Below are positions 22,187-33,699 of a stretch of DNA of 64,000 bases, piece after piece (position 1 is the stretch's first letter; each line of letters starts with the position of its first letter). The notes beneath the pieces were generated by a model. It had not been told where the DNA came from and did no database searches. It saw only the letters and a program-made list of their open reading frames with translations. The translations under genes were made by a program, and so were the position numbers. This DNA comes from Dryomyza anilis (lineage: Eukaryota; Arthropoda; Insecta; Diptera; Dryomyzidae). The DNA lies in contig OX638132.1 of NCBI GenBank assembly GCA_951804985.1, forward strand, positions 12,319,529 through 12,383,528, written 5' to 3'.

Positions 22187-22579
22187 GTTCTGTTTCAAGG
22201 ATATTGGACGAAACCCAAATCCATTTTTTTTATGGAAACTTTTTTGTATGCAGATGTTAAGTCAAAGATGTTGACAGATGCCACACATAAAATATTAATG
22301 TAGATTTTTAAAATAAATATTATGATTCCCGGGATATATGTAAAAAAAGGAGTGTATTTTGGGCCCTTTTTTAAGTGTTTATTTCTCGGGATCCAGATGA
22401 GAACCATTCTTGTACTTATATTTTTCCGTTAGGAAATTTTAATAGTGCACCATTAATTTAATCTGTATGTCGTGATTAAACATTATTAAAACAAATAAAA
22501 ATTGTTAGTTAATTTTACTATTAAAACTATTTTTAATAGAACAATTTGGTCTCTGCTTGAGAGATATTTATTGTTTCAA

Positions 22580-23110
22580 AAAACCTTTATTGTAAATGTC
22601 TGAAAGTCGTATTTATATGTTGTTATTGTATTTTTGTTGTTATTGTAGATATTTATTGAAGAATATAGAATTTTTTTTTGAAAATTTTGTTTTCGAACAT
22701 AACGTTGTTTTCTCGCCCAAACATTTTCTTAAATTTATTTTTTTCGAACATTGTCGAATAAAGAATTGTAGATTAAAAAATGGACAATTTTGTTGTTTTT
22801 GTAAAAAAAAATTACAATATCCTCTTTCGAACAATGTTGTTTTTTCGAATAAAAAATGTATGTTGGAAAATAATGTTTTCAAATATTAATTGCTTCAAAT
22901 ACATTTTTTTTTACAATTTCCATTTTCGAACATTGTTGTTGGAAATGCTGTTCTATTAAGTGGTTCGACCATTTTTTTTATTACAAAAATTTTCGAACAT
23001 TGTCGTCGAATAAATTGTTTTTTTTTGAATATATTGTTTACGAACATAACGTTAGTTTTGTTACACAAACATTTTTATACAATTTTTTCGAATTTCTTTT
23101 TGCTTTAGGG
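22580..23110. repeat. TTTTCGAACA degenerate repeats
   Basis: Recurrent GTTTTCGAACATAACGTTG and TCGAACATTGTCGAATAA words resemble the repeat block in the skap intron at 3600-4470. The open frames here are repeat by-products. Confidence 0.65.
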
Positions 23111-23726
23111 TTTATTGCCCCTAAGAAAAAATTTACTAAATATATTTAAAGTTGATTTAAATAGGTACGCAATATTAAAAAAAAATATTACGCGGTTATT
23201 TAATTTTATTAGTTAAAAAGTATTTAATTTTATTACTTACGCATTAAAATTCACAATTTAAAAAAAGATTATAGTATTATTTTTACCAATATTTATTTTT
23301 TTAACTAACCACTCCAAAATTATGTAATATGTGGCCATCTAGAACATTAAGGTATACTATAAATAATTGAAAAAAAAAATATATTTATCTTTTCAGAACA
23401 TTCTTTATATATTATAAAAAAAGTAAAATACAAATCGAGTTGTGATTTAATTAATTAATTAATTAAAAGTAATAAATTTATTTACTTTAAACTTTATACT
23501 TATACAAAAAATTCAAATAGAAAGTATTTAATTTAAATAAAAAAGACGACGGGGGAAAATCGTGTCGAAAACTATTTAATTTTATTACTTTTATTATTTA
23601 ATTTTATTATGTTTTCTCCTCAGTGTATGCCCGATTTAGTCGGAAATACGTTATGGCTGTCGAATTGTCTGTAAATCGTAAATTGTAAACTTAATAACAT
23701 TTCTACATAATTGCAATTATTGTTTA
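23110..23726. other. AT-rich stretch, nothing assigned
   Basis: I see only AT-rich DNA with short TTAATTAATTAATTAA runs. Confidence 0.5.
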
Positions 23727-23851
23727 TATTTCGTCGTTGTAGAACGAAAAGTCACCAAATACATTTTTATGAAAAACTTAAATTTCGAGTTTGTTGATTA
23801 ATATTATAAAAAATAATTGATGCATTTTTAAAATTGAAATATCAATTGATA
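23727..23851. mobile_element. Left half of the TCGTCGTTGTA MITE
   Basis: These 125 bp match 48962-49086, the left half of the complete MITE, almost base for base, and stop exactly at the hAT target site. Confidence 0.75.
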
Positions 23852-24600
23852 GTCAAGAGCAGGCATGTCAAACACGCGGCCCGCCAATCTTTTATCTGCG
23901 GCCCGCGAAGACTTTTTAAATATTATAAATATATTTAATAATATTTAATTACTAATCTTGGTTAAAAACTTATTAATTTATTAAAAAAATCAATATTTTT
24001 GTAGGTACATTATTGTCTGAAATTTAATAATCAGAAATTTAATAAGTTTTTGATATAGAGTCTTAATTTATTTTCCTAATTGTCTTTTTAAATATTATAC
24101 ATGACTTTGCAAAATGCCATAACAATAATTTTTACATTTTTTTCATCAAGTAAAATTTAAAATTTATTGTAAAGTTTTGAATTTCCGTTGGAAATATTTG
24201 GCCGGCATATATAAAAAAAATGGAATATGGTATATGGTGGCGCATAGTTTTGTACGTCTAACACAGAAAAGAAAATTACATTTTGTATTAGAGACATTCC
24301 ACACCAAAACTACCAGAGTTCAACACTCACCTTCTCCAAAGATACATTGGTTCAAAGTTTCAAAAAATTAATCAATAATCACTTTTTGTAGAAAAAAACT
24401 CTTGACCTTAGAATGCAGCAAACCTCGCTTTAAGGAAATAAAACCAACTTCGTCATAAGTCATAAATCTGAACATCTAATCAATGGTCACTGTCATTGTA
24501 ATTTAAATTAATTGTTCGTAAAAAGGAAACCTTTTCAAATTTATTCATGTATCACATTTATATACGGAATTTTAAAAAACAAACTTTTTCAATAGTTTAA

Positions 24601-25350
24601 GGGCCAGTTTTTCAGTGCTAGTTGAACTTTGTTTGTGGTTTAAACTTCGTTTAAAATCAAAATCGTTTTCTTCAGTGAACTTCAACCATCGTTTAAACTT
24701 AGTTTAAACGACCGATGCTGATGGTTTAAACTACATCCAGAAAAAATATCGTTGAAATCCCATTAAAATTGGACAACTATTGATTTAATACCATACAAAA
24801 AATAAATATTTTCATATAAACTCAATATAAATGTCCTGGTATTTTGTAGTATTTAATGGTATTTTCCGATTAAAATAATAATTTATCCTATTGACTATTT
24901 TTAATAGTAAAAAACTAGTATTTATATAGTATTTTTTTCTGAGTGTACGTTTAAAGTTTTTGACATGAATTTTTTTCACAACACTTTTCACTATTTTCTG
25001 TCGCTGCGCTGTTTCACAAATTATTATTAATTTTTGTATTTTTCCACACAACGCATTAAAACAAAGTCTCACGTGCACTTTAGTTGCTCGATCTCTTGTT
25101 TAAATTTAAAAATACATTAATTTTATTTTTCTGAAACAATTTTTTTATTTATTTAATTTTGAATGATATTTATCAGAAGTCAAAATCGAGAGAATATAGG
25201 TCATTTACCTGTGGTGCCATATGTATTGTCTTGGTCTGTGTTCATTTTAAACTATCACTGAAAAACTGCTAATAAAATTAAACAAAGTTTAATTTAAAGA
25301 GAAGATTAATTAAACGGAGTTTAAACTACGTTAACTACGAAAACTGGCCC
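24601..25350. mobile_element. PIF/Harbinger-type MITE, 3-bp TAA duplication
   Basis: It begins GGGCCAGTTTTTC and ends with the inverse (GAAAACTGGCCC), flanked by TAA on both sides. GTTTAAACT-type words recur near both ends. The TWA duplication is typical of this superfamily. Confidence 0.8.
24734..24946 (-). mobile_element. CACCCAG-family MITE nested in the Harbinger-type element
   Basis: This is the reverse orientation of 33188-33377. The ends are degraded to CATCCAGAAAAAA and TTTTTTTCTGAGTG. The internal block CAATATAAATGTCCTGGTA corresponds to the conserved middle of the family. Confidence 0.75.
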
Positions 25351-25696
25351 TAAGTATTGTTTGTATTGAAAAATCTTAAAAAATTGGTTACCAGTCCGAC
25401 ATGTGATTTATGTCTTGAAGTTTTCTCGAACAAACTTGGATAACAAAAATCCAATCTTGTTGCTAATTTTTAAAAATTTTTATTTTTGTGGAGTAAAATT
25501 TTATGTTAGGATAATTTAAATATTTTTCACATCGATATCGCAATACATTTCAAATAAATATCGATATATTTTAACTATCTGATGCAATATTAATCCAGAA
25601 TCGTTTTTATTATCGTTTCGAAAATATAACTGCCATATGTCGCTTTGAACTATTTATTTTTTCGGTTTTAGTACGATTTGACCTTCGATATTGGTA

Positions 25697-26574
25697 CACA
25701 CATAAAAATAATTGCTTGGCGTGCAGTTGTTTCAACGAATATTCATTTGCATCTACCAAATTTAGTCAGCCTCAACTGAAATTCATTTGTGGTAAACAAT
25801 AGTATGAAGCGTAACCAACTATTAGTTGAAGCAACTGCAACATTGATTGGGGAAACAAACTTTTTATCCATTTTCAATTTTTTTATTTCCATTGCTACGG
25901 CAACTAAATTCAAAATGAGACATAACCAATATTTAGTTGACTTAATAGATAGTTAGTTATATTAGGTTGTAGCAACCAATATTTATTTGATTCAACTGCG
26001 AAATCAATAGTCTTGTATAAAAGCGATGCCAAAGCAGGACAACACCAGTCGCGCAAGCTTTAGATTTTTCACTCATTTTGTTTTGTGCTGCGGACAGCGC
26101 GTGCCACGTCTTAAACAAAATTTGGAATTGTTTTAAGGCTTGTTCGTTTTTACTCTTCGGGTTTTTCATGCTCAAATATACTTTCTTCAACAACGGGCAT
26201 ACTGTTCTACAGAGTTCTTGCTATTTTGTTTCTATATGTTGTATTTCTATATGCAGCCCTAGCGCTTCATCGTGTTGCAAACACGAAGTCAGCAGCACAA
26301 CAAATCGTCGGCAGTGTTCGATCTCGGGAACGCTGTTGTGATGCTGACTTCGTGTTTGCAACACGTTGGAACGCTAGGGCTTGGTAAAATGGACGATTTC
26401 TTATAATTAAATTGGCTACCACAATTAACAATTTGGTTGTGTCAATTGTATTCATTAGTTGTGTGAACTGATACGCGGTGGTGCAACAACTGAATCAGTC
26501 GAATGTTGACAGAACTAAATAAATCGGTTGGCAAATAAAGACGGTTGCCCCAACTGATTCGTTCTTTAGGTGTA
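25697..26574. mobile_element. Third element nested in the 2.97-kb hAT, TACA-flanked
   Basis: TACA flanks CACATAAAAATAATTG on the left and the inverse of CACCTAAAGAACGAATC on the right. CAACTGAAATTCATTTG-type words recur inside. A minus-strand frame at 26190-26010 (MKNPKSKNEQALKQFQIL, then FKTWHALSAAQNKMSEKSKA) looks like coding sequence of unknown origin. Confidence 0.5.
26249..26384. repeat. Hairpin: inverted repeat with ~45-bp arms
   Basis: GCCCTAGCG..TTGCAAACACGAAGTCAGCA is repeated in inverse orientation around a ~45-bp centre. It is probably a short foldback MITE inserted in the surrounding element. Confidence 0.75.
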
Positions 26575-26840
26575 CAAGATCTAATTCGATATTGTACAAT
26601 TTTGCCGACAAAAAAAATTGCAACAATTTTGGATGATTGTCAGGTGTCTGTTTTATAAAATTTTCTCTAGCGTTTGAAATATAGGTACTCCACTGTAAAT
26701 ACCTCAGACAAAATATTTGGCAGGATCAAAGAAGTTCGGACATTTTTTCAATTATTTCAAACAGACAAAAATCGCACTATTTTTTACAAAAAATTTCGCG
26801 GCCCGTGATGCCAACTGAGTTTGACATGTCTGGTCAAGAG

Positions 26841-27170
26841 GAAATGCAATAATTTTTTAGTGCATAGTTTTAGGGTGAATGAAATAAGCAAACTTGCCAT
26901 TTAGCAAGGACAAGAACCATATATTTGTATAATTTTATACACGGTCTTTTTTTTCTCTAATTTTGAATTTAAAATTATCATGGTATACCGAAGAACAAAG
27001 AACGACTTATTCATTTTTGTCGGCATTTTCAGGACGAAAAATTGATCAAAAATTTAAAAAAGGTACGTATTTAAAATTGAGTGTATTTACAGTATATTAT
27101 AAAATATTTAATATTTTTTAAATACCTACAACAAAACTACAACGTAATAACTCAAGATTTATTTAACTAA
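26841..27170. other. AT-rich stretch, nothing assigned
   Basis: No feature found. Confidence 0.5.
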
Positions 27171-27171
27171 T

Positions 27172-27474
27172 TTATTTATAAAATTGAAGCAATGTTTTGT
27201 ATATAAAACATATTTTTCTGCAAACTTGAAATACGCCTTTGTAAATAGCTTTCTGCCAAAAGTTAACGTTTGGCTTTCGGTTGCAATAGTCAAAAGTTTT
27301 CAAACATGTTGCATTCTCTGCATTCCCATACATCAAAATGTTTGTGTATATTTTGAGAAATTTCAAATTCATTGCAAAGTTTGTAATTTAAGCAACACAC
27401 ACCAACAAAATTAAATACTTACGTATAGCGGCATTGTTAGAATCTGAATCAATTCAATGCGATGTGCATTGGAT
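27172..27474 (-). CDS. Very tentative small spliced ORF
   Basis: On the minus strand an ATG (CAATGCCGCTATAC) is followed at once by a good donor, GTAAGTATTT, at 27423. Downstream, a frame of about 45 codons opens after a possible acceptor GGAATGCAGAG and reads NATCLKTFDYCNRKPNVNFW and on to LLQFYK. No family is recognised and the second exon has weak acceptor context, so this may be chance. Confidence 0.15.
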
Positions 27475-28744
27475 ATTGAATTTGATTATAACAGAAAACT
27501 TTAGGCCAGAACATGTTTTTGTGAGTGCACATCGAGAATTTTAATTTGTACATTTTTGAAAAACATCGAAATGCAAATATTGAAATTTAATGTAAGACAT
27601 ATTTAGGATTGCTAAACTTAATTGAAGAACAACATTTCGTTTAATTTGTACATGCATGAATGGGAATTGCAATTTTTTTTGTATTTTTAATTTGAAAATT
27701 TTATACAAAATTATAAAGAAATTATTTTATTCAAAACTTTATAAATTTTGCGATGACACATATAGAATCGTACGACAAATTGAACTTACTGTTCAAGAAA
27801 TTTCTCGTGTCTCCCCAAAGACAAAATTTTCGGCAGATAAATAAATGGGTGGATGGATGGAAGAATGATTGAAAATACAGTTTACACTCTTCCTGGTATG
27901 GTGAGAATTTTTAAGACAATGCAATTGTCTACCGGTAGGTAGTGCGGTAATAAAAAATATCGAGAATTACCAGTAGAAGGCTTTTGCACAAAAAAATGCC
28001 TTTTTTGAAATTTATTAAATTATTTTGTAAATTTGCCAATTTTGATATACTCTGCCTAAAAATGTCTTTTTTACACTCTGGCAAACCTTTTTAAATATTA
28101 TATTCGATTTTCTGGTTGTATTAAAAAAATATATGACGTCCTCTTCTTGTGTACTTATTTTTATATGTTCTTAATTTTGTGAATGAAATTAACGAAATAA
28201 ATATTAGACCATGTAAAAGGGAAATCTATGATTGGCAACAAAAATAGTTCATTAAAGAATTTTATAAAGTTTTTTTTTTACATTTTTTGCAATTTTTTAC
28301 TATTTTTGTGCCATTTTTGACTATTTTTGCAATATTTTTGCCTATTTTTTGACATTTTAACTGTTTTTTTGTGACATTTTGCCTGCCATTTTTAACTATA
28401 TTTTGTGCCAAAAAAACTTGCCCTGGTTATGACCCTGATTTTATTTTCAAGCCCAAAAAGATTCAGTCGGTTCAATTGGTTGGCATCACTAGTATTCGTT
28501 TCGGTCAGATTCTTGGACTGCTGTTTATATTTTATACCACTTTCGCAGTACACCGTCATGTGTCTGATCGTGTGTGTGAAAAACCAAGCTCTGCAATATG
28601 TTGCTGACGAATTCGTTTATACCTGCATGACGAACAAGCTTTCTTATTACATGTGTCGTGTGTCCACACGAATTTGAAATAATTAATATAAAAGTAAAAA
28701 TTAAAACAGTAATACAGTTTCTGCAATATGTAGAGAACAAATAT
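27475..28744. other. AT-rich stretch with CATTTTTGACTATTTTTG-like words
   Basis: Loose repeats of TTTTTGCCATTTTTGACTATT occur at 28270-28400. A richer patch at 28440-28650 has a short open frame without recognisable content. Confidence 0.4.
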
Positions 28745-28831
28745 TCAATATAGTTGTACCCGTGCACGACTCGTGCAAAGATTTTGTGAATGCAAGGATA
28801 TGGAACCGTTTTATTAATATAAAAAACCTTT
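28745..28831. mobile_element. Retroelement-like fragment (ACCCGTGCACGACTCGTGC)
   Basis: The motif resembles the CCGTGCTTCGCTGTGG word at 29558 and common insect non-LTR or SINE-associated ends. The class is uncertain. Confidence 0.25.
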
Positions 28832-29536
28832 TTATACCCTACACTAAGAGTGAAAGGGTATATTCAGTTTGGTGCGCCGTTTGTAACACCCAGAAGGAAG
28901 CATCTCCGGTATGGAAAAGTATATATTCTTGATCAGCATGACCTCCTGAGTCGATTTAGCGATGTCCGTCTGTCCGTCTGTCTGTCCGTCTGTCTGTCCG
29001 TCTGTCTGTTGAAATCCCTACTACTTTTAAAATTGAAGAGCTAGATAAATGAAACTTATAACTTAGATTACTAATATACCTACGCTGTATGGCGAGATCG
29101 GTCCATTGTGACCTATGATCCGACCACTTATGTTCAAATTCCTCATATAAAATGTACATATAAAGATCAATTTTTATGTATACGTGCTTAGGTAAACTTT
29201 TTTGGTCAAATATATATTGACATCATGCTCAAATACATGATAATAAAGTTTTCCGGAGAAAAGACTTGTGGTTCACAAAAAAAAAAATCGAAATTCGGTA
29301 CACCTACTCATTTGTAAAAATGGGTATCAAATGAATGGAAATTCTTCAGCGATTGAATGTTTGTAGTTATTTTCAGGATTCGTATGCCCTGGTGACCTAT
29401 ATATCACTTTGAATGGTAACCACACATATGTGTAGGGTATTTATAGTCGGCTTAGACCGACTATAATTTTGATAATCCTAACTATCATAATTACACCTAC
29501 TTTAAAATTTCCCATGTGATCTAACCTTCCCAACTG
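28832..29536 (+). mobile_element. mini-me/INE-1-like element, copy 1
   Basis: It begins TATACCCTACACTAAGAG, carries ATTCTTGATCAGCATGACC and a (GTCY)n run at 28966-29009, then the terminal hairpin AGTCGGCTTAGACCGACT, and ends CTAACCTTCCCAACTGG. This layout matches the mini-me elements known to seed microsatellites in flies, which are related to Helitron-like INE-1. Confidence 0.85.
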
Positions 29537-29639
29537 GTTATTATTTATATCATGGATCCGTGCTTCGCTGTGGATAATTCTCCGCGAAAACAACTTCTCT
29601 CAAAGACAATTCTTTCTCAGTGCCTCTGCGTAGAATATT

Positions 29640-29840
29640 TCGTCATAGTATTCCACCCAGTAGAAATCTTCCCCACAAATCTTCCCCATAAGTCTTCCCC
29701 ATAAATTGTTACCCATATAACGCTTTCTCGTAGAATTCTTCCCTGTTAAATACTTCCCGTAATTTTCTTCCTGGTAGAATGCTTCCCGGTAGATTTTTTT
29801 CCCGTAGAATTCTTCCCCGTAGAGTTTTTCCCAGTAGAAG
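29640..29840. repeat. Minisatellite A, unit like TTCTTCCCCGTAGAA
   Basis: At least ten degenerate ~15-bp copies stand directly before minisatellite B. Confidence 0.8.
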
Positions 29841-30135
29841 TTTTTGTGTGGTGAGTTTCGGTGTGGTGAGATTCGGTGTGATGAGATTCGGTGTGGTGAA
29901 TTTTAGTCTGGTGAATTTTAGTGTGGTGGGTTTTAGTGTGGTGGGTTTTAGTGTGGTGAATTCTTATTGTGGTGAGTTTTAGTGTGGTGAATTTTATTGC
30001 GTTGTTAAGTGTGGTGAGTTTTAGTGTGGTGAAATTTAGTGATGAATTTGAGTGTGGTGAATTTAGTATGGTGAATTTTGGTGTGGTGAGTTTTAGTGTG
30101 GTGAATTTTAGTGTAGAAAATTTTGGTGTGGTGAA
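29840..30135. repeat. Minisatellite B, unit like GTGTGGTGAATTTTA
   Basis: About eighteen degenerate 14-17-bp units. The minus-strand frame of 131 codons (HHTKTHHTK repeats) is only a reading of this repeat, not a gene. Confidence 0.85.
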
Positions 30136-30420
30136 TTTCATTTAACAAAAAAAAATTATTCGACAAAAACAAAATGTTCGAAAAAAAAAGTTTTGTTAAA
30201 AAAAAATGTTGGAGGACAACAAAAGGACGCAATGGTCGAAAAAAATGATTCGACATTAACAACAATGTTCGAAAAAGAACGCAAGGATCGAACACCATTT
30301 AAAAAAAAAACAATCGACAAAAACAACAATGTTTGAAAATTTTGAACTATAAAAAACAATACAATGTTTGAAATTAGCTTTTTCCAAAAAAAAAAAAATT
30401 GCCAAAAACAATGTCGAAAA
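30135..30420. repeat. ATGTTCGAAAAA-type degenerate repeat
   Basis: Words such as ACAATGTTCGAAAAA and AAAAATGATTCGACA recur. This is the inverted counterpart of the TTTTCGAACA blocks at 3600 and 22580. Confidence 0.65.
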
Positions 30421-31190
30421 GTTTGTTTTTGCTTTTGTTTTTAATTTCTATTTGATTTGTTTTTGTTTTTTTTTGTTCTTTTCTTTTTATTTTCCTTTAG
30501 GTTGGCTTTTAGTTTTATATTATTGCTTTTATTTTTGTATTTTTGATTTTGTTTTGTGCTTTTACTTGTGTGTTTTTGCTTTAAATATATTTTTTTGTAA
30601 ACGAGTATTTTGTTTAAAGTTTAAGCTGTATCGGTGGTGCCACGCCACTTTGTCCAATCCCGCCCATATATAGCCTATCATTCCTTCCAGACCCTATCGC
30701 ATCTATGGTCAAAATTTCAAGAAAATCGGATCAGCCGTTTAGACGGAGAAAATAAACAAACCAACAAAGAGATTTTTTATATTAATAGGATAGGATATGG
30801 TGTTGTCAATTTAAGTCAAATTAAAACAAATGTATTTAAAAACTCAAAAAAAATTAGTAGGTATATAATGTACACTGTACTGAAACTCGTTGCGTTTCTG
30901 ATTAATTTATATTTGTAAAAAATTGGTCGTTTTAACACATTATATGATTCAAAGTATTCGCGAAACATAAATTAAAAAATGTCGGTCATTTCGTACCATA
31001 CATAGTTTTAATAAAAAAATAACACAATTAAAAATAAAATACTTCTAGACTCCACTGAGAATTGTTTCGTACATGCAACGTGCAGTCAAAGTTTTGTTCT
31101 GATGAAAATTTCTGTTTACGAAAACATTTTCGCAACTCAAATAAAATTAAATAAAATAATATAATATACAGAAGAAAGAGTCTTGCAAAG
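30420..31190. mobile_element. T-rich stretch and RTE-like retroelement 3' tail (30640-30800)
   Basis: The segment TTTCAAGAAAATCGGATCAG, then CCGTTTAGACGGAGAAAAT and a short AT repeat (ATTAATAGGATAGGAT), is typical of the 3' ends of insect RTE-like or linked non-autonomous elements. 30420-30600 is a T-rich low-complexity tract. Confidence 0.4.
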
Positions 31191-31196
31191 ACAACT

Positions 31197-31556
31197 TTGT
31201 ACCTCATCAACGGCAACATCATCATCAAAAACAAAAACAACATTTACTCCACATCCTTGCGGTTGTTTCAAATTGTTCAACAGATAGAATTGTATTCAGC
31301 AGATACTTTTGTATCCAAGGTAGGTAACATTTGCACAAACACATTTCACGAGCTACATGTGCCAATCATTCGCAGCACATGTAGTATCTGTGGTTTGTAC
31401 CACCAATTCGCCAGTGCATCCTGTGGATGCTGTGGCGCTCTCGTCCAGTCATCGTGCCATCTACAGCCAACATCTAATTTGAAGTTCAACATTATTTGCA
31501 TTCGCCGAACTGTTGTTAAGTTGCATCTGCCAGCTACTTTTGAGCTAAACACTTAA
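31197..31556 (+). CDS. Uncertain ORF in a GC-richer patch
   Basis: A 119-codon plus-strand frame (TTG-started) reads SLRLFQIVQQIELYSADTFV and later STCSICGLYHQFASASCGCC. Base composition is richer than the flanks and the patch is not one of the window's repeats. The opposite strand is also open (31346-31552). I see no domain, so it may be non-coding but conserved DNA. Confidence 0.2.
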   Translation: MYLINGNIIIKNKNNIYSTSLRLFQIVQQIELYSADTFVSKVGNICTNTFHELHVPIIRSTCSICGLYHQFASASCGCCGALVQSSCHLQPTSNLKFNIICIRRTVVKLHLPATFELNT

Positions 31557-31559
31557 GTG

Positions 31560-32300
31560 TAGATCTGTTGTGCTTAGGCTGCTGCTTCGGTTTTCCTATC
31601 TCGACTTTAGTATCCTTATCGCATCACCTTCGAATTGTAGTCATTGTCTGCAACTTATTCGGTAGTTTTTTTGTTTTGTTTTTTTTTTTTTTTTATTATT
31701 TTATTTCTTCTATGCATTTATTGTGCGGTAGTAGGCACTTTTATTTTCTTTGAACTGTACAAAATACCTCAAAGTTTTCGTGTAGTTTTGTTACGGTATT
31801 TTGTGGGTCGTCGTGGCTTTTGGGGTCAAGCGTGTGTCGGAAACTTTTGCACGCGCCAGAAACTAAAATCCGACGAAGTCTCTGGATGGCAATGCAAGTG
31901 TTTGTAGATATTATAGTCATTGTCAGATACTATGTTTGTATATAGATGTGTCTTCTTAATTCGAAGGCAGTAAGTTTTAAGTTTTTTTTTGCATTTTAAG
32001 TTTTCACCACAATTCCGAAATAATTCTTATAATTATAACGGAAAGTGCCAACCTTCGATTGAAACTGTATTTCAAACAGAATTCGATCGAATTTGTTTTC
32101 TGCTATTTCAATTTTAACTTTTACTAAATAAATGTTTTCCATAGAATTTAGTTTAAATATTTTAAATTTGATAAAAGTTGAATATCACAATTTGAATCTA
32201 TTTATAATTTTATTTACAATTCTTATAATTGATTTAATTGATTTAATTGTTAAATACTGCCTGCATTTAAGTAATATATATAAGACCGTCGAAGTTTGTT
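31560..32300. other. Mixed unique and AT-rich DNA
   Basis: A poly-T run at 31679-31694. Nothing else assigned. Confidence 0.4.
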
Positions 32301-32303
32301 AAA

Positions 32304-32753
32304 CCCCTAGTAGAAATTTTGGTAGGGCCATGCTCATGAACTGATCATGTCATTATTTGAGATGATCGAGATATGACTAGGCCCACGATATCCTTGTAAC
32401 GCAGTGTACAGATCATGTACTCACCTCAGGCAATGATCATGTACTGATCGGGTAATTCCACATATCAATATTTATCTGACCATTGCCTTGTTAAAACATG
32501 AGCATACGAAAGCACTACAAATACCCGATGAAATAAAATATCATACCTCATTGAAACCTGATCATTGCATTGAAAATTTCTTTATGAGGAACAACTAATG
32601 TAGCTTTGATCGGGACCATTGGCTGTTTAGATAATGTAAATGGTGAGCATGATAAGGGCATGACAAGGCAATGATCATATTTGCTCTAATAGGGGTTACC
32701 TGACGAAACCCCGATCATTTCCCGATGGCGCATCGGGCAAATTTCCACTAGGG
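32304..32753. mobile_element. 450-bp MITE rich in TGATCA
   Basis: The ends are CCCTAGTAGAAATTT and the inverse AAATTTCCACTAGGG. ATGATCATGTACTGATC-type words recur through the interior, which is partly self-complementary. Confidence 0.7.
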
Positions 32754-33187
32754 ACGCAATTTTTAACTCGCTATTTCTTTGGAACAACTGGAGCGAATTA
32801 AGTATATTTTATAATAATTGACCCCTCTAGGATGCTTCGTTTAAAAGTTATAAAGGTTTTAATAAATTCAACTCGCGATTTCTCTTTAACGACTGAAACG
32901 AATTAAGTGACTTTTACAATTCGGAACATAAAAGTATATTTTTAATTATTTTTAAAATTATTTATTAATTTTTTTCGGAATTTTTCATTTAAAATACTTT
33001 TTTCCTGAACATGTTCACAACAATTTATTTGCACTTTGTTGACACCTTTAAATCACATTTTTTTTTCGGACCGCATGTTTGTTTTAATTTCACATCCCAC
33101 AAAGTTATTTAATTACAAAAACAAATAGACAACCAGAAATAAAGCAAAACAATACACGTTCACAGAAAAAAATATGGTACGTATACA

Positions 33188-33377
33188 CACCCAGAAAAAA
33201 ATACTATATAAATAATAGTTTTTTACTATTAAAAATAGTCAATAGGATAAATTATTATTTTAATCGGACAATACCATTAAATACCATTGAGTTTATATGA
33301 AAATATTTATTTTTTGTATACTATTAATTGACCATTGACCAATTTTAATGGGATTTGGGGGAATTTTCTTCTGGGTT
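33188..33377 (+). mobile_element. CACCCAG-family MITE
   Basis: It begins CACCCAGAAAAAAATACTAT and ends TTTTCTTCTGGGT. Internal blocks such as ATTGAGTTTATATGAAAA are shared with the copies at 24734, 42091, 45379 and 52972. Confidence 0.85.
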
Positions 33378-33699
33378 TATAACAATTGATATTAATAGCA
33401 AACAAAATCGTATTCCAATTAAAAATATGAATGTATTTACTAATTAATTAATTAATTGTATTTACACATTTTTTTAATTAAACTATTAATAGGTATAAAT
33501 TTAATATAAGTCTTACTAAATCTTTAATAGTATTAACTACTTTTATTAGTTACTTTTGATTTATTCATTTTCTTAAATTGCAACACTGTTTTTTTCTTCT
33601 GGATTTCATTTTGTTTTTTGTTTGTGCGTCTCGTGCTTCGGCGTCGTTCAATTTCTTCTAACATTATTTTCTACTACGTTGCTATTTTAAAACAGGATA

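Larger units (their letters stand above)
23860..26832. mobile_element. hAT element, 2.97 kb with nested insertions, 8-bp duplication GTCAAGAG
   Basis: The ends are CAGGCATGTCAAAC and the inverse of CAGACATGTCAAAC, followed inward by GCGGCCCG on both sides. Perfect GTCAAGAG flanks it at 23852-23859 and 26833-26840. This end type is known from hAT elements in many animals. No intact transposase is seen. It holds a Harbinger-type element, a CACCCAG MITE inside that, and a third element. Confidence 0.9.

Noticed and set aside
29640..30135. CRISPR-like array of short repeats
   Set aside because: Units are contiguous without unique spacers, and the locus is in an animal genome.
29746..30298. 131-codon HHTKTHHTK protein and overlapping frames
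   Set aside because: These are translations of the GTGTGGTGAATTTTA minisatellite whose unit length often keeps frame.
30368..30673. 101-codon Phe-rich ORF
   Set aside because: It is a translation of a T-rich low-complexity tract.
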